Below are positions 1 through 7,368 of a stretch of 64,000 nt of DNA, piece by piece (positions within the stretch are counted from its first letter, which is position 1; the number at the start of each line of letters is the position of its first letter). The translations under genes and the position numbers were made by a program. Source of the stretch: Candidatus Competibacter sp. (GTDB lineage: Bacteria; Pseudomonadota; Gammaproteobacteria; Competibacterales; Competibacteraceae); contig JARSSH010000041.1 in NCBI GenBank assembly GCA_029624815.1, positions 1-64,000 on the forward strand, in the 5' to 3' direction. Below the pieces are notes generated by a model, which saw only the letters and a list, made by a program, of their open reading frames with translations, made no database searches and had not been told where the DNA came from.

Positions 1-135
1 CTGATCGTCGCCGACGCGGCGGCGCGGCGCGGCCTTCGCCTCGATTGGCGCGTTCACGCCCGTATCGGCGTGCCCGTCACTCTGGCGACCCTGGCGATCT
101 GCGCCGGCTATGGGGCATGGCGGCTTGGCGGCTGA
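1..135 (+). CDS. C-terminal end of an ion/anion permease (partial)
   Basis: Frame 1 is open from the window edge to a TGA at 133-135 and encodes 44 residues. It holds a basic loop (AAARRGLRLDW) followed by a hydrophobic helix (IGVPVTLATLAICAGYGAW). This pattern, NLIVA-type text, an arginine loop and then a VGVPVT-like last membrane helix, is typical of the C-terminus of ArsB/NhaD/SLC13-type permeases. The rest lies outside the window, so substrate and family cannot be fixed. Confidence 0.55.
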   Translation: MIVADAAARRGLRLDWRVHARIGVPVTLATLAICAGYGAWRLGG

Positions 136-164
136 GCACTCGCGACGGGTCGGGGTGCATTCAG

Positions 165-192
165 TTGCGATTAAGATCGCGTTCCCTATCCT
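165..192 (+). promoter_or_regulatory. Possible sigma-70 promoter for the exported protein gene
   Basis: TTGCGA at 165-170 and TATCCT at 187-192 are separated by 16 bases. Each matches the consensus at four of six positions. It lies about 100 bases before the start at 290. Weak support only. Confidence 0.25.
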
Positions 193-289
193 GAAACGCA
201 ATAAGCAGTTTCCGTCGGGCGAGGGCGAGACGCTCGCCGGACGGGTAGCGCATCCTTTCTTTCAAACCAAGCGATCCGGGAGCGAACCG

Positions 290-781
290 ATGAAGCCAAA
301 ACTCTTGACCTGGACCACTGCGTGGGTGTTGTCGATCGGCATGTTGGGGTTTGCGTCCGCGCCCGCGCAGGCGCGCGGCCCTGGCTACGCTCCAGACGAT
401 GACGACCGCGTCGAATATCGCCGTTTCCCGGACGGACATGGCTATTATCCCGAATACAATCCCGTTGTGCGGCGGGATTACCATGGCGACGGCGGCTATG
501 CCCCGGACGGCACTTACCACAGCACCTACGTAGAAGAAGATCGGCACGCCAGTTATTACGCGCCGGGGCGCAATCGAGCGATCACCCGGCCGCGAACCAC
601 CGTCGAGACTTGGGACGAAGGCCCCGGCCGGCAGACCACGCGCCGGCGCACGAGTTGGATCGGCGCGGACGGCAGGCCCCACAGCACCACGATCGACAGC
701 ACCACCACCATGGATGGGTACGGCAACAGCCACACCGACACACACGTCACCCTTAAACGCGCCCAATCGTCCGGCCGGTGA
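290..781 (+). CDS. Small exported protein of unknown function
   Basis: 163 residues. The ATG at 290 follows a GGGAG Shine-Dalgarno sequence; the same frame is open upstream to 110 but without a comparable ribosome site. Residues 1-29 form a signal peptide: MKPK, a hydrophobic core, then a likely cleavage at APAQA-RG. The mature part is polar, rich in Tyr, Arg, Asp and Gly in the first half (repeated GYYPEY/YAPD-type text) and Thr-rich near the end (STTIDSTTTMDGYGNSHTDT). There is no cysteine pair, lipobox or membrane helix, so it is probably periplasmic or secreted and largely unstructured. No family is recognised. Confidence 0.7.
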   Translation: MKPKLLTWTTAWVLSIGMLGFASAPAQARGPGYAPDDDDRVEYRRFPDGHGYYPEYNPVVRRDYHGDGGYAPDGTYHSTYVEEDRHASYYAPGRNRAITRPRTTVETWDEGPGRQTTRRRTSWIGADGRPHSTTIDSTTTMDGYGNSHTDTHVTLKRAQSSGR

Positions 782-893
782 TCCGCCGCGGTCGCCGCCG
801 CGAAGCCGCAACGCGATTTTTGTGCGGGGCGTCTGGCGGGGCGACGGAAACGACAGCTAAACTGGAAAGGTCACATTCTCCGAGGGAACACCC

Positions 894-1580
894 GTGCCCG
901 ATCCCGCGCTGCCCGAGACCTACAACAGACTCCCCGACCCCCTCAAGCAAACGCTCGCCAAATCGCACCAGGAATACGTCAAAGGCTGGCCGGGGCGTCC
1001 GTTCGTCGATTACGTCAACGACCTGGACTCGGGCGGTCACTTGGCGGTGATCCGCGACGTGTACGCCCGCTGCACGAAAGAGCCCAAGCTGTGGCCTTTC
1101 ATCCAAGCGATCATCGGTCCATGGACCTACGCCGCGGGCCACAACATCTCGCAGGGTTTCAATTTCCTCTGCGACAAACCCGACGAGTTGCTCAAGGCCC
1201 TGCGGGGTTCGTCGCTCTTTTGCGAGGACGATCCGACGACAACCGTGCACGGCCCGCGCGACTGTTTTCGCGAGTTGATCACCGCCGGCTCGGGCCTGCA
1301 CGTCTGCGTGGTTCGCCCCGCTTCCCGACAAACCCAACGCCACGACATCCACATCGACAAGTTCCAGACGGTTTGCAAGCGCAAAACGGACGGCTCCTGC
1401 GACTATCAGTATAAGAACACCAATTTCGTCAACCACATGAAAGATGTCGTGCCGTGGTTCCTCACGGACGTCGCGCCGAAGAAAATCGGAGAGGCGGCCG
1501 AGGCGGTCGGCAAGGCCGCCGGCGAAGCCCTGCGAGATTACGGCGAACGCGAAAGCAAGGGCCACGGCCCGAAGTGGTAG
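894..1580 (+). CDS. Protein of unknown function, cysteine-containing, not exported
   Basis: 228 residues from a GTG at 894 with a GAGGGA ribosome site just before it. There is no signal peptide or membrane segment. The central part is Cys- and His-bearing: RCTKEP, FLCDKP, LFCEDDP, GPRDCF, GLHVCVV, then RHDIHIDKFQTVCKR and DGSCDYQYK, followed by HMKDVVPWFL. The tail is helical and Ala/Glu-rich (EAAEAVGKAAGEALRDYGERE). The RHDIHIDKFQ segment with its close cysteines could be a metal or catalytic site, but I recognise no family. It sits between two small exported-protein genes without sharing an obvious operon signal. Confidence 0.65.
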   Translation: MPDPALPETYNRLPDPLKQTLAKSHQEYVKGWPGRPFVDYVNDLDSGGHLAVIRDVYARCTKEPKLWPFIQAIIGPWTYAAGHNISQGFNFLCDKPDELLKALRGSSLFCEDDPTTTVHGPRDCFRELITAGSGLHVCVVRPASRQTQRHDIHIDKFQTVCKRKTDGSCDYQYKNTNFVNHMKDVVPWFLTDVAPKKIGEAAEAVGKAAGEALRDYGERESKGHGPKW

Positions 1581-1612
1581 CTGTACGAAACCGTACCGAG
1601 AGGTTCCAGCCG

Positions 1613-1939
1613 ATGAACGCCGCAATCGCCCCGCGCCACGCCGTCCTCATCCTGGCGGCCACTCTAAGCGTGACGCCCTGCTGGGCGAGCGATGGAGAGG
1701 ATCGTTTCAACCCGGAGGCGACCGCCGGCGCCACGACCGCCGACCTCCTGCTCGCCAGACCCGGTGGCGCCGTGGCGACGGTGCTCGGTACGGCCATCTT
1801 CGTGGTGGGATTGCCTTTTACCTTGATTAACGGCAGCACCGAACAAGCCGCGCGGACGCTCGTCGTACAACCCGCCCACTACACCTTTGCCCGTCCCTTG
1901 GGCCAGGACATCGGGGGCTTGGGCGATCCACAACACTGA
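1613..1939 (+). CDS. Small exported/membrane-associated protein of a conserved proteobacterial type
   Basis: 108 residues; ATG at 1613 with GAGAGG upstream. An N-terminal signal peptide (residues 1-26, cleavage near CWASD) precedes a second hydrophobic stretch, GGAVATVLGTAIFVVGLPFTLI, at about 50-71. It ends with NGSTEQAARTLVVQPAHYTFARPLGQ. This layout, with a PxRYTFxRPLG-like end, resembles short hypothetical proteins common in Gammaproteobacteria, sometimes labelled 'multidrug transporter' without evidence. It is 32 bases after the preceding gene and could be co-transcribed. Function unknown. Confidence 0.65.
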   Translation: MNAAIAPRHAVLILAATLSVTPCWASDGEDRFNPEATAGATTADLLLARPGGAVATVLGTAIFVVGLPFTLINGSTEQAARTLVVQPAHYTFARPLGQDIGGLGDPQH

Positions 1940-2077
1940 GCGTGGCCTGTGGGGTCACGATTCTCCCCGTTGCGATTCCAGGAGCGCCGCCGGCGGTTTG
2001 TCCACCAACGCGCGGGCCTGTTCCGGCGTCATGCTCGCGGCAACCCCTGTAAACAGCGGCTGGCCCGGAGCGAGCCG

Positions 2078-2432
2078 CTGGGCGAGGTGGCATTCACCCT
2101 GCCGACCGCCCCGGACCGGCCGGCGCGACGGGTGCGCCAGCCCCTGTATCGCCACGCGGTGACCCTGCCGGCGCATCTTGCACTTGGTCACTTGGGGCCG
2201 AGACTGCCCGAATCCGTCGTGCGACGTGGTGTTCGATCCCGAGGAATGGCAGGCCGCCTGGATCGTCGCGTACCGCGCCAAACCGCCGGAAGCCCCGCCC
2301 CCCTTGAGCCAGATGGTGCGTCTGATCGCCGGCTTCGGCGGCTTCCTCGGCCGCAAACACGACGCTCATCCCGGCCCCAAAGCGATCTGGGAAGGCCTGC
2401 AAAAAGTCAGAGCCTTTGCCATCGCCTTGTTG
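2078..2432 (+). pseudogene. Remnant of an IS4-family (Tn5-like) transposase
   Basis: Two adjoining frames carry recognisable transposase text. Frame 2 (about 2078-2175) gives LGEVAFTLPTAPDRPARRVR and then VTLPAHLALG. Frame 3 (about 2178-2432) gives FDPEEWQAAWIVAYR and then MVRLIAGFGGFLGRKHDAHP followed by IWEGLQKVRAF. The EEWQA...GGFLGRK.D..PG..IWxGL run is the typical C-terminal block of IS4/Tn5-type transposases. The frame break near 2175, the loss of the catalytic middle and of most of the N-terminus, and the lack of terminal inverted repeats show a decayed copy. It runs directly into a truncated Uma2 gene at about 2431. Confidence 0.8.
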
Positions 2433-2802
2433 GTGGATTCTGCCCGAACCCGAAATTCACTTCGTCCGCGACACCGAAGTCGCCGTTCCCGATCTGGCCG
2501 GTGGGCGACGCGAACGGATGCCGGCCATTCCCCGCGATCACCGTTTCGAGGTCGTGCCCGACCGCGTTTGCGAAATCCTCTCGCCCTCCACCGCGCAGAA
2601 GGATCGAACCCTAAAACTCCCGCTCTACGCCCGTTACCGCGTCGCTCACGCCTGGCTGGTCGATCCGCTGGCGCGCACGCTGGAAGCCTGCGAATTGCAA
2701 GACGGTCGATGGCTGTTGCTTGGGGCAATTGGAGAAGAGGCGCCGGTCTGTTTCCCATCCTTCGCGGCGGTGACTTTTTCGCTCGCCGATCCGTGGGTTT
2801 GA
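2431..2802 (+). pseudogene. 5'-truncated Uma2-family (DUF820) endonuclease-like gene
   Basis: The frame encodes WWILPEPEIHFV, then VAVPDLAGGRRERMP, then FEVVPDRVCEILSPST, DRTLKLPLYARYRVAHAWLVDP and a C-terminal beta segment, ending at TGA 2800-2802. These are the hallmarks of the Uma2 (DUF820) PD-(D/E)xK fold: the VPD-LAG-WRRER block, E-ILSPST, and K..LY. About the first third of the usual 180-190 residues is missing, and its place is taken by transposase sequence ending at about 2430. A TTG at 2416 could start a short product but lies in the transposase part, so I treat it as broken. The retained core motifs are intact, suggesting a fairly recent break. Confidence 0.75.
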
Positions 2803-2845
2803 CTATACTGGCTGCCCATTTCGTCACCGCCCGCCCGCCTCTCCC

Positions 2846-4063
2846 ATGCCCACATCCTCCGTTTCCCCCACCGATTTCGCCCCCCTGCGCCTGCGCAAGG
2901 ACGAAGACCGCCGCCTGCGCGCCGGCCATCTCTGGGTCTACAGCAACGAAATCGACACCGGCGTGACCCCCCTGCGCAATTTCCAGCCCGGCCAGCCGGT
3001 GGCGATTCAAGCCAGCAACGGCAAAACGCTCGGCACCGGTTACATCAATCCGCACGCGCTGCTGTGCGCCCGGTTGGTCAGCCGCGACTTGGAGCATCCC
3101 ATCGGCCCCTCGCTGCTGGTGCATCGCCTCAACGTGGCGCTGAGCCTGCGCGAGCGGCTGTACGATCGGCCGTTCTACCGCTTGATTTACGGCGAGGGCG
3201 ACGGGCTGCCGGGCTTGGTCGTGGATCGCTACGGCGACTTCTGCGTGGCGCAACTCACCACCGCCGGCATGGAACAATTGAAGGACGCTATTCTTGCCGC
3301 GCTGCAAAAAGTGTTAAATCCGACGGCGATACTATGGCGCAATGACAGTCGGGTGCGGGAGCTGGAAGGGCTGGAACGCACCGTCGCCGAAGCTGCCGGC
3401 GTGGTTCCGGAAACCGTGACGGTCGAGGAAGACGGGCTGTGTTTCCAGGTGTCGCCGCGTGCCGGGCAGAAAACCGGCTGGTTCTACGATCAGCGCGACA
3501 ATCGCGCCCGGCTGGATCGTTACGTGGCCGGTCGTCGAGTGCTGGACATGTTCAGCTACGTCGGCGCTTGGGGCGTGCGCGCGGCGGCGCGCGGCGCCCG
3601 CGAAGTGCTGTGCGTGGATTCGTCCGCAACCGCGCTGGAGCAAGCGATGGCCAACGCGGCGCGCAATGGGGTCGGCGAGCAGGTCAGAACCGAGCAGGGC
3701 GACGCTTTCGAGGTATTGAAGGCGTTGCGCGAAGCTCGTGAGCGCTTCGATGTGGTGGTCGTGGACCCACCGGCCTTCATCAAACGCCGCAAGGATTTCA
3801 AGGAAGGCGCGCTGGCCTACCGGCGGCTCAACGAAATGGCGATGCAGGTGCTGGAACGCGATGGGCTGCTGGTGTCTTGCTCCTGCTCGCAGTTGTTCTC
3901 CCGCGATGTGTTGGTGCATACCCTGTTGCAGGGGTCGCGGCATCTGGATCGCAATCTGCTGATTCTGGAGCAGGGCCGACAGGGACCGGATCATCCGGTC
4001 CTTCCAGCGATTCCCGAAACCGACTATCTCAAGGCGCTATTCGCACGGGTGCTGCCGGCCTGA
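2846..4063 (+). CDS. rlmI: 23S rRNA (cytosine-C5)-methyltransferase RlmI-like
   Basis: 405 residues, close to the 396 of E. coli RlmI (YccW), which makes m5C1962 in 23S rRNA. The N-terminal 85 residues form a PUA-type RNA-binding domain (LRLRKDEDRRLRAGHLWVYSNEI). A linker follows with YGEGDGLPGLVVDRYGD. The Rossmann methyltransferase part has the SAM-binding LDMFSYVGAWGVRAA near residue 233, the acidic VLCVDSS, the DPPAFIKRRKDF motif near 307 and SCSCSQLFSRD near 345, which holds the family cysteine. ATG at 2846. It follows the Uma2 scar, and a TATACT at 2804-2809 may be its -10. Confidence 0.88.
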   Translation: MPTSSVSPTDFAPLRLRKDEDRRLRAGHLWVYSNEIDTGVTPLRNFQPGQPVAIQASNGKTLGTGYINPHALLCARLVSRDLEHPIGPSLLVHRLNVALSLRERLYDRPFYRLIYGEGDGLPGLVVDRYGDFCVAQLTTAGMEQLKDAILAALQKVLNPTAILWRNDSRVRELEGLERTVAEAAGVVPETVTVEEDGLCFQVSPRAGQKTGWFYDQRDNRARLDRYVAGRRVLDMFSYVGAWGVRAAARGAREVLCVDSSATALEQAMANAARNGVGEQVRTEQGDAFEVLKALREARERFDVVVVDPPAFIKRRKDFKEGALAYRRLNEMAMQVLERDGLLVSCSCSQLFSRDVLVHTLLQGSRHLDRNLLILEQGRQGPDHPVLPAIPETDYLKALFARVLPA

Positions 4064-4109
4064 AAAAGACAGGATCGATCCCATGCAAACAATCTAAGGG
4101 TCCGGAGCG

Positions 4110-4391
4110 ATGAACGAGCAGGATTTTCACCACCTGATTCGGGTACTGGAAGAAATACGCGACCATCAAAAGTTGCAACTGGAGCGCCAGGCCGAGGCGC
4201 TGGCATTGCAGCGCGAGCAATTCGCGTTGGTGCGGAAGCAAACCGAACGCGCCGAGCGCCTACAGGATCGCGCCGAGCACATCCAGGCCAAAAGCGCGCA
4301 ACTGGTCGCCGGCGCCCGCAAGGCGATGGTGGTCGTCCTGCCCATTCTCATCGCGCTCATCGCTTACCTGACTTGGCTCATCTTTCGTTGA
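4110..4391 (+). CDS. Small tail-anchored coiled-coil membrane protein
   Basis: 93 residues; ATG at 4110 with GGAG seven bases upstream. Residues 1-70 are charged and helical with heptad spacing (LIRVLEEIRDHQKLQLERQ, then REQFALVRKQTERAERLQDR), predicting a coiled coil. Residues 73-92 (VVVLPILIALIAYLTWLIF) form a single C-terminal membrane helix ending in Arg. The cytoplasmic coiled coil is thus probably anchored to the inner membrane. No specific family is recognised. It lies between rlmI and lgt, about 46 and 125 bases away. Confidence 0.7.
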   Translation: MNEQDFHHLIRVLEEIRDHQKLQLERQAEALALQREQFALVRKQTERAERLQDRAEHIQAKSAQLVAGARKAMVVVLPILIALIAYLTWLIFR

Positions 4392-4516
4392 TCGTGCGGC
4401 GCTCTCGCATCGTTTCAACACGCTTGTGGGTTTCGCACCCCTGAAAGATTTCACGGTTATGGTTATGGGCCAGCGACCGATCGTCGGCTGGCTCGAATAT
4501 CCTTACGGAGTTTTCC

Positions 4517-5311
4517 ATGCTCGTACATCCCGATTTCGATCCGGTGGCGTTCAGTCTGGGGCCGCTGCACGTGCGCTGGTATGGTCTCATGTATCTGTTG
4601 GGGTTCCTCGCCGGCTGGGCGTTGGGCCGTTACCGCGCCCGGAAACCCGGTTCCGGCTGGACCGGCGCGCAGGTGGACGATCTGGTGTTCTACATCGCCC
4701 TGGGGGTCATTCTCGGCGGCCGGATCGGCTACATCCTGTTCTATGGCTTCAACTCCTTCCTCGACAATCCGCTGGTGTTGTTCCGGGTCTGGGAGGGCGG
4801 GATGTCGTTTCACGGCGGCTTTATCGGCGTGCTGCTGGCCATGGCGCTGTTTGCCCGCAAGTACCAAAAAGGATTCTGGCCGACCATCGACTTCATCGCG
4901 CCGCTGATCGCGCCGGGCATCCTGTGCGGACGGATCGGTAATTTTATCAACGGGGAATTGTGGGGCCGAGTCACCGATCTACCGTGGGGGATGGTGTTCC
5001 GGCAGACCGGCGATGGGCTGCCGCGCCATCCGTCGCAGTTGTACGAGGCGGCGCTGGAGGGGCTGGCGCTGTTCGCCATCGTCTGGCTATTTTCAGCCAA
5101 GCCACGCCCGACCATGGCGGTGTCGGGTGTGTTCGCGCTGAGCTACGGCATCTTCCGCTTTCTGGTGGAGTTCGTCCGCCAACCGGACGCGCAACTCGGC
5201 TACCTGGCTTTCGGTTGGGTGACCATGGGTCAGGTGCTGTCGCTGCCGCTGATCGTGGTGGGGGTGGTTCTGCTGGCGCTGGTCTACGGTCGGACGGTCA
5301 GCCGGGCGTAG
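4517..5311 (+). CDS. lgt: Prolipoprotein diacylglyceryl transferase
   Basis: 264 residues, within the usual 260-290. Lgt transfers diacylglycerol from phosphatidylglycerol to the lipobox cysteine of prolipoproteins in the inner membrane, the first step of lipoprotein maturation. Seven hydrophobic segments are visible, starting with [19 protein letters not shown]. The conserved SFHGGFIGV (about residues 97-105) and the signature [14 protein letters not shown] (about 139-152) with its essential Arg and Asn are intact, as are HPSQLYEA and [17 protein letters not shown] at 4517 follows GGAG. It ends convergently with the minus-strand TerD-protease gene, 129 bases away. Confidence 0.95.
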   Translation: MLVHPDFDPVAFSLGPLHVRWYGLMYLLGFLAGWALGRYRARKPGSGWTGAQVDDLVFYIALGVILGGRIGYILFYGFNSFLDNPLVLFRVWEGGMSFHGGFIGVLLAMALFARKYQKGFWPTIDFIAPLIAPGILCGRIGNFINGELWGRVTDLPWGMVFRQTGDGLPRHPSQLYEAALEGLALFAIVWLFSAKPRPTMAVSGVFALSYGIFRFLVEFVRQPDAQLGYLAFGWVTMGQVLSLPLIVVGVVLLALVYGRTVSRA

Positions 5312-5440
5312 AAAGCGAAACAAACCGTGCGCCTCTACGCGAACATCCCCATCGAACCCCAATCCGCTCGTCTTCGCCTGGTCGCCTGAGCAGGGGAGGG
5401 GGTGCGCTCGACCGGCGACGCCCGATCGGTTGCCTCACCC

Positions 5441-6661
5441 CTATCCTCGGCACTCGATCTTGAGCACAAAATCGCGGGCTTCGGCGGCGATGTCGGCGGT
5501 GAAACGGGAGGAGCGCGGCGCGCGGCTCTGGTAATCCACCCCGACCGCCTCCAGGAACCCGCGCGCCAGCGCCGACTTGATGGCGAAATTGACGTTCTGC
5601 GGGATGTCGCCGGTCATCTCGTGCACCCGAACCACGTTCAGCTTCGAGCTGACCACGCCCACCACCGCGCCGTCGCCGTCCAGCAGCGGGCCGCCACTGT
5701 TGCCGGCTTGGGTGGGCGCGGTGAATTGCAGGGCGCGGGTATCGTCGCCGGGGCCGATCAGAGAGCTGACATTGCCGGTGGTTACCTGCGGCCCCGATCC
5801 GAGCAACCCACCCAGCGGATAGCCGACCACGATCACCGTCTCCCCCAGGCGGGCCGGCACACCCTCACGGAATACCGCCACGCCGGGCAGAGGAGTATCG
5901 GATCGCAGCAGCGCCAGATCGTTGGTCGGGTCGGCGAACACCGGCTCCAGCCGACAGCGCTGGCGTGGCGAGCGGGCCAGGATTTCGTTCGCGCCCTCGA
6001 TGACGTGATGATTGGTCAGCACGTAGCCTTCCGGGTGCACGCAGAATCCGGTGCCGCTGAACGAAGCGGGAGCGCCCGGCCGCGCCGGTTCGCGCCGCTG
6101 CCCCGGTCCGCCAGCGGAACGTTCGTCCGGCGCGGGCTCCGGCAGGCGCAGGCCGAAATGCGCCGCCAGCGCCGGCAGACCCGCCGCGAACCCCTGTCCC
6201 ACCGCCCGGAATTTCCATTGCCCCTGGTGACGATAGAGTTCCGCCAGGATCATGGCGGTTTCGCCGCGGCTGGCCAGCGGCAGCGGAAAAACCAGCAGCG
6301 GCTGACCCGCCGCGTCCGCCAGCCAGCATCGAATCGCGGCGAACACCGCGAAGGTCGTCCCTGACCCCAAGCCGGGCCTCACCGCCAGCACGATGGCGAT
6401 CCGGGCCGCCGCCGCCGGCACGGCGTCCAGGTCCAGCCGGAACTCGCCCGGCGGCTCGGCGAACGCCACCGATCCATCGCGGGATCGCGGCTGCTCGGCG
6501 CTCACCAGATCGTCGGGGTCAAGAATCCGGCCATCGGCGGCCAGCAGCAGCGCGCCCGCCTGGGTCTTGGCGAGAAATTCCTCGCGCGGCTCGCTGGCGA
6601 CGCCGATGACAACCCGACCGTGACCGATCGGGCGATTTTGTCCGGGCTGAAGTTCCTGCAT
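5441..6661 (-). CDS. TerD-domain/trypsin-like serine protease fusion
   Basis: 406 residues; ATG at 6661 with a strong GAGGAG ribosome site. Residues about 1-175 read as a TerD/stress-response domain: a RPIGHGRVVIGV strand, RIAIVLAVRPGLGSGTTF, and the typical RGETAMILAELYRHQGQWKF followed by GQGFAAGLPALAAHFGL. Residues about 200-390 are a trypsin/HtrA-type protease with His219 (TNHHVIEG), Asp248 (TNDLALL) and Ser322 (AGNSGGPLL). No signal peptide or PDZ domain is visible, so it is probably cytoplasmic, as TerD proteins are. TerD proteins bind calcium and belong to the tellurite and chemical stress system; here the protease may act on targets chosen by that domain (inference). It starts 83 bases after pqiC on the same strand and may be read with the pqi operon. 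Confidence 0.8.
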   Translation of the reverse strand: MQELQPGQNRPIGHGRVVIGVASEPREEFLAKTQAGALLLAADGRILDPDDLVSAEQPRSRDGSVAFAEPPGEFRLDLDAVPAAAARIAIVLAVRPGLGSGTTFAVFAAIRCWLADAAGQPLLVFPLPLASRGETAMILAELYRHQGQWKFRAVGQGFAAGLPALAAHFGLRLPEPAPDERSAGGPGQRREPARPGAPASFSGTGFCVHPEGYVLTNHHVIEGANEILARSPRQRCRLEPVFADPTNDLALLRSDTPLPGVAVFREGVPARLGETVIVVGYPLGGLLGSGPQVTTGNVSSLIGPGDDTRALQFTAPTQAGNSGGPLLDGDGAVVGVVSSKLNVVRVHEMTGDIPQNVNFAIKSALARGFLEAVGVDYQSRAPRSSRFTADIAAEARDFVLKIECRG

Positions 6662-6744
6662 GACCGCTCCTCTTCCCGCCGCCGGCCGTTCCAATCGCCA
6701 GCGAAACGGCTTCGATCAAAGACAAGCCGGCCGGCGGAACCCAG

Positions 6745-7368
6745 TCAACGGCCGGAGCCGGCGGACGACGACTCCGCAATCCTCGACGCCACATCGCGAC
6801 TGAACGCTTCCAGATTTTGGTTCATGGCGGCCACCGTCGCGGCGTAATCCGGCCCGGCCGGGGTGTCCCGGTAGGTCGAGGCGCGCGCCAGCAGCTCTTT
6901 GCCGCCGCCGTCCAACACGCGCCAGCGCGCGGCCAGCACGCTCTCCCCATTTTCCAGCCGATCAAAACGGGTGACCTGAACGGTGACTTGATAATCGACC
7001 GGCGTCGCCCGCTTCCAGGGATAGACCGAGACCCGCTGGCTCGGCAGCAGCGCCGCCAGATTCTCGGCCAACACTCGGGTCGTATTGTCCTTCAGGGATT
7101 CGGCCCAGCGGTCGAAATCGGCCATGTTCAACTCGTTGTGGCTGGTGCGGGTCACGATTTGAGGCCGGTCGAGGTATTCCGGCAATTCCACCGGGCCGAC
7201 GCCGACGGCCAACTCCCGGACCGCCGCGCCGCCCGGTCCCACCGGGGCGGCCACCGGCGCGGTGCTTAATACATAGTAGCGCACCGGTTCGCTGCCGGCG
7301 CACCCCGCGAGCGCCAACCATCCGCCCATCAGCGCTACGCGTATCGTCATTGATGGCTTGCCGTTCAT
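6745..7368 (-). CDS. pqiC: PqiC-type outer-membrane lipoprotein
   Basis: 207 residues. The ATG at 7368 overlaps the TGA of pqiB (ATGA) and has GGAG upstream; a second ATG at 7350 lacks a ribosome site. A lipoprotein signal with lipobox LAGC ends near Cys22. The ABC-transport auxiliary lipoprotein fold (DUF330/PqiC) follows: PVRYYVLSTAP, VGVGPVELPEYLDRPQIVTR, LNMADFDRWAESL, LAENLAALLPSQRV, and WRVLDGGGKELLARAS. PqiC is the outer-membrane partner of the PqiA/PqiB system that bridges inner and outer membranes for lipid traffic. The gene order pqiA-pqiA-pqiB-pqiC supports this. Confidence 0.9.
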   Translation of the reverse strand: MNGKPSMTIRVALMGGWLALAGCAGSEPVRYYVLSTAPVAAPVGPGGAAVRELAVGVGPVELPEYLDRPQIVTRTSHNELNMADFDRWAESLKDNTTRVLAENLAALLPSQRVSVYPWKRATPVDYQVTVQVTRFDRLENGESVLAARWRVLDGGGKELLARASTYRDTPAGPDYAATVAAMNQNLEAFSRDVASRIAESSSAGSGR

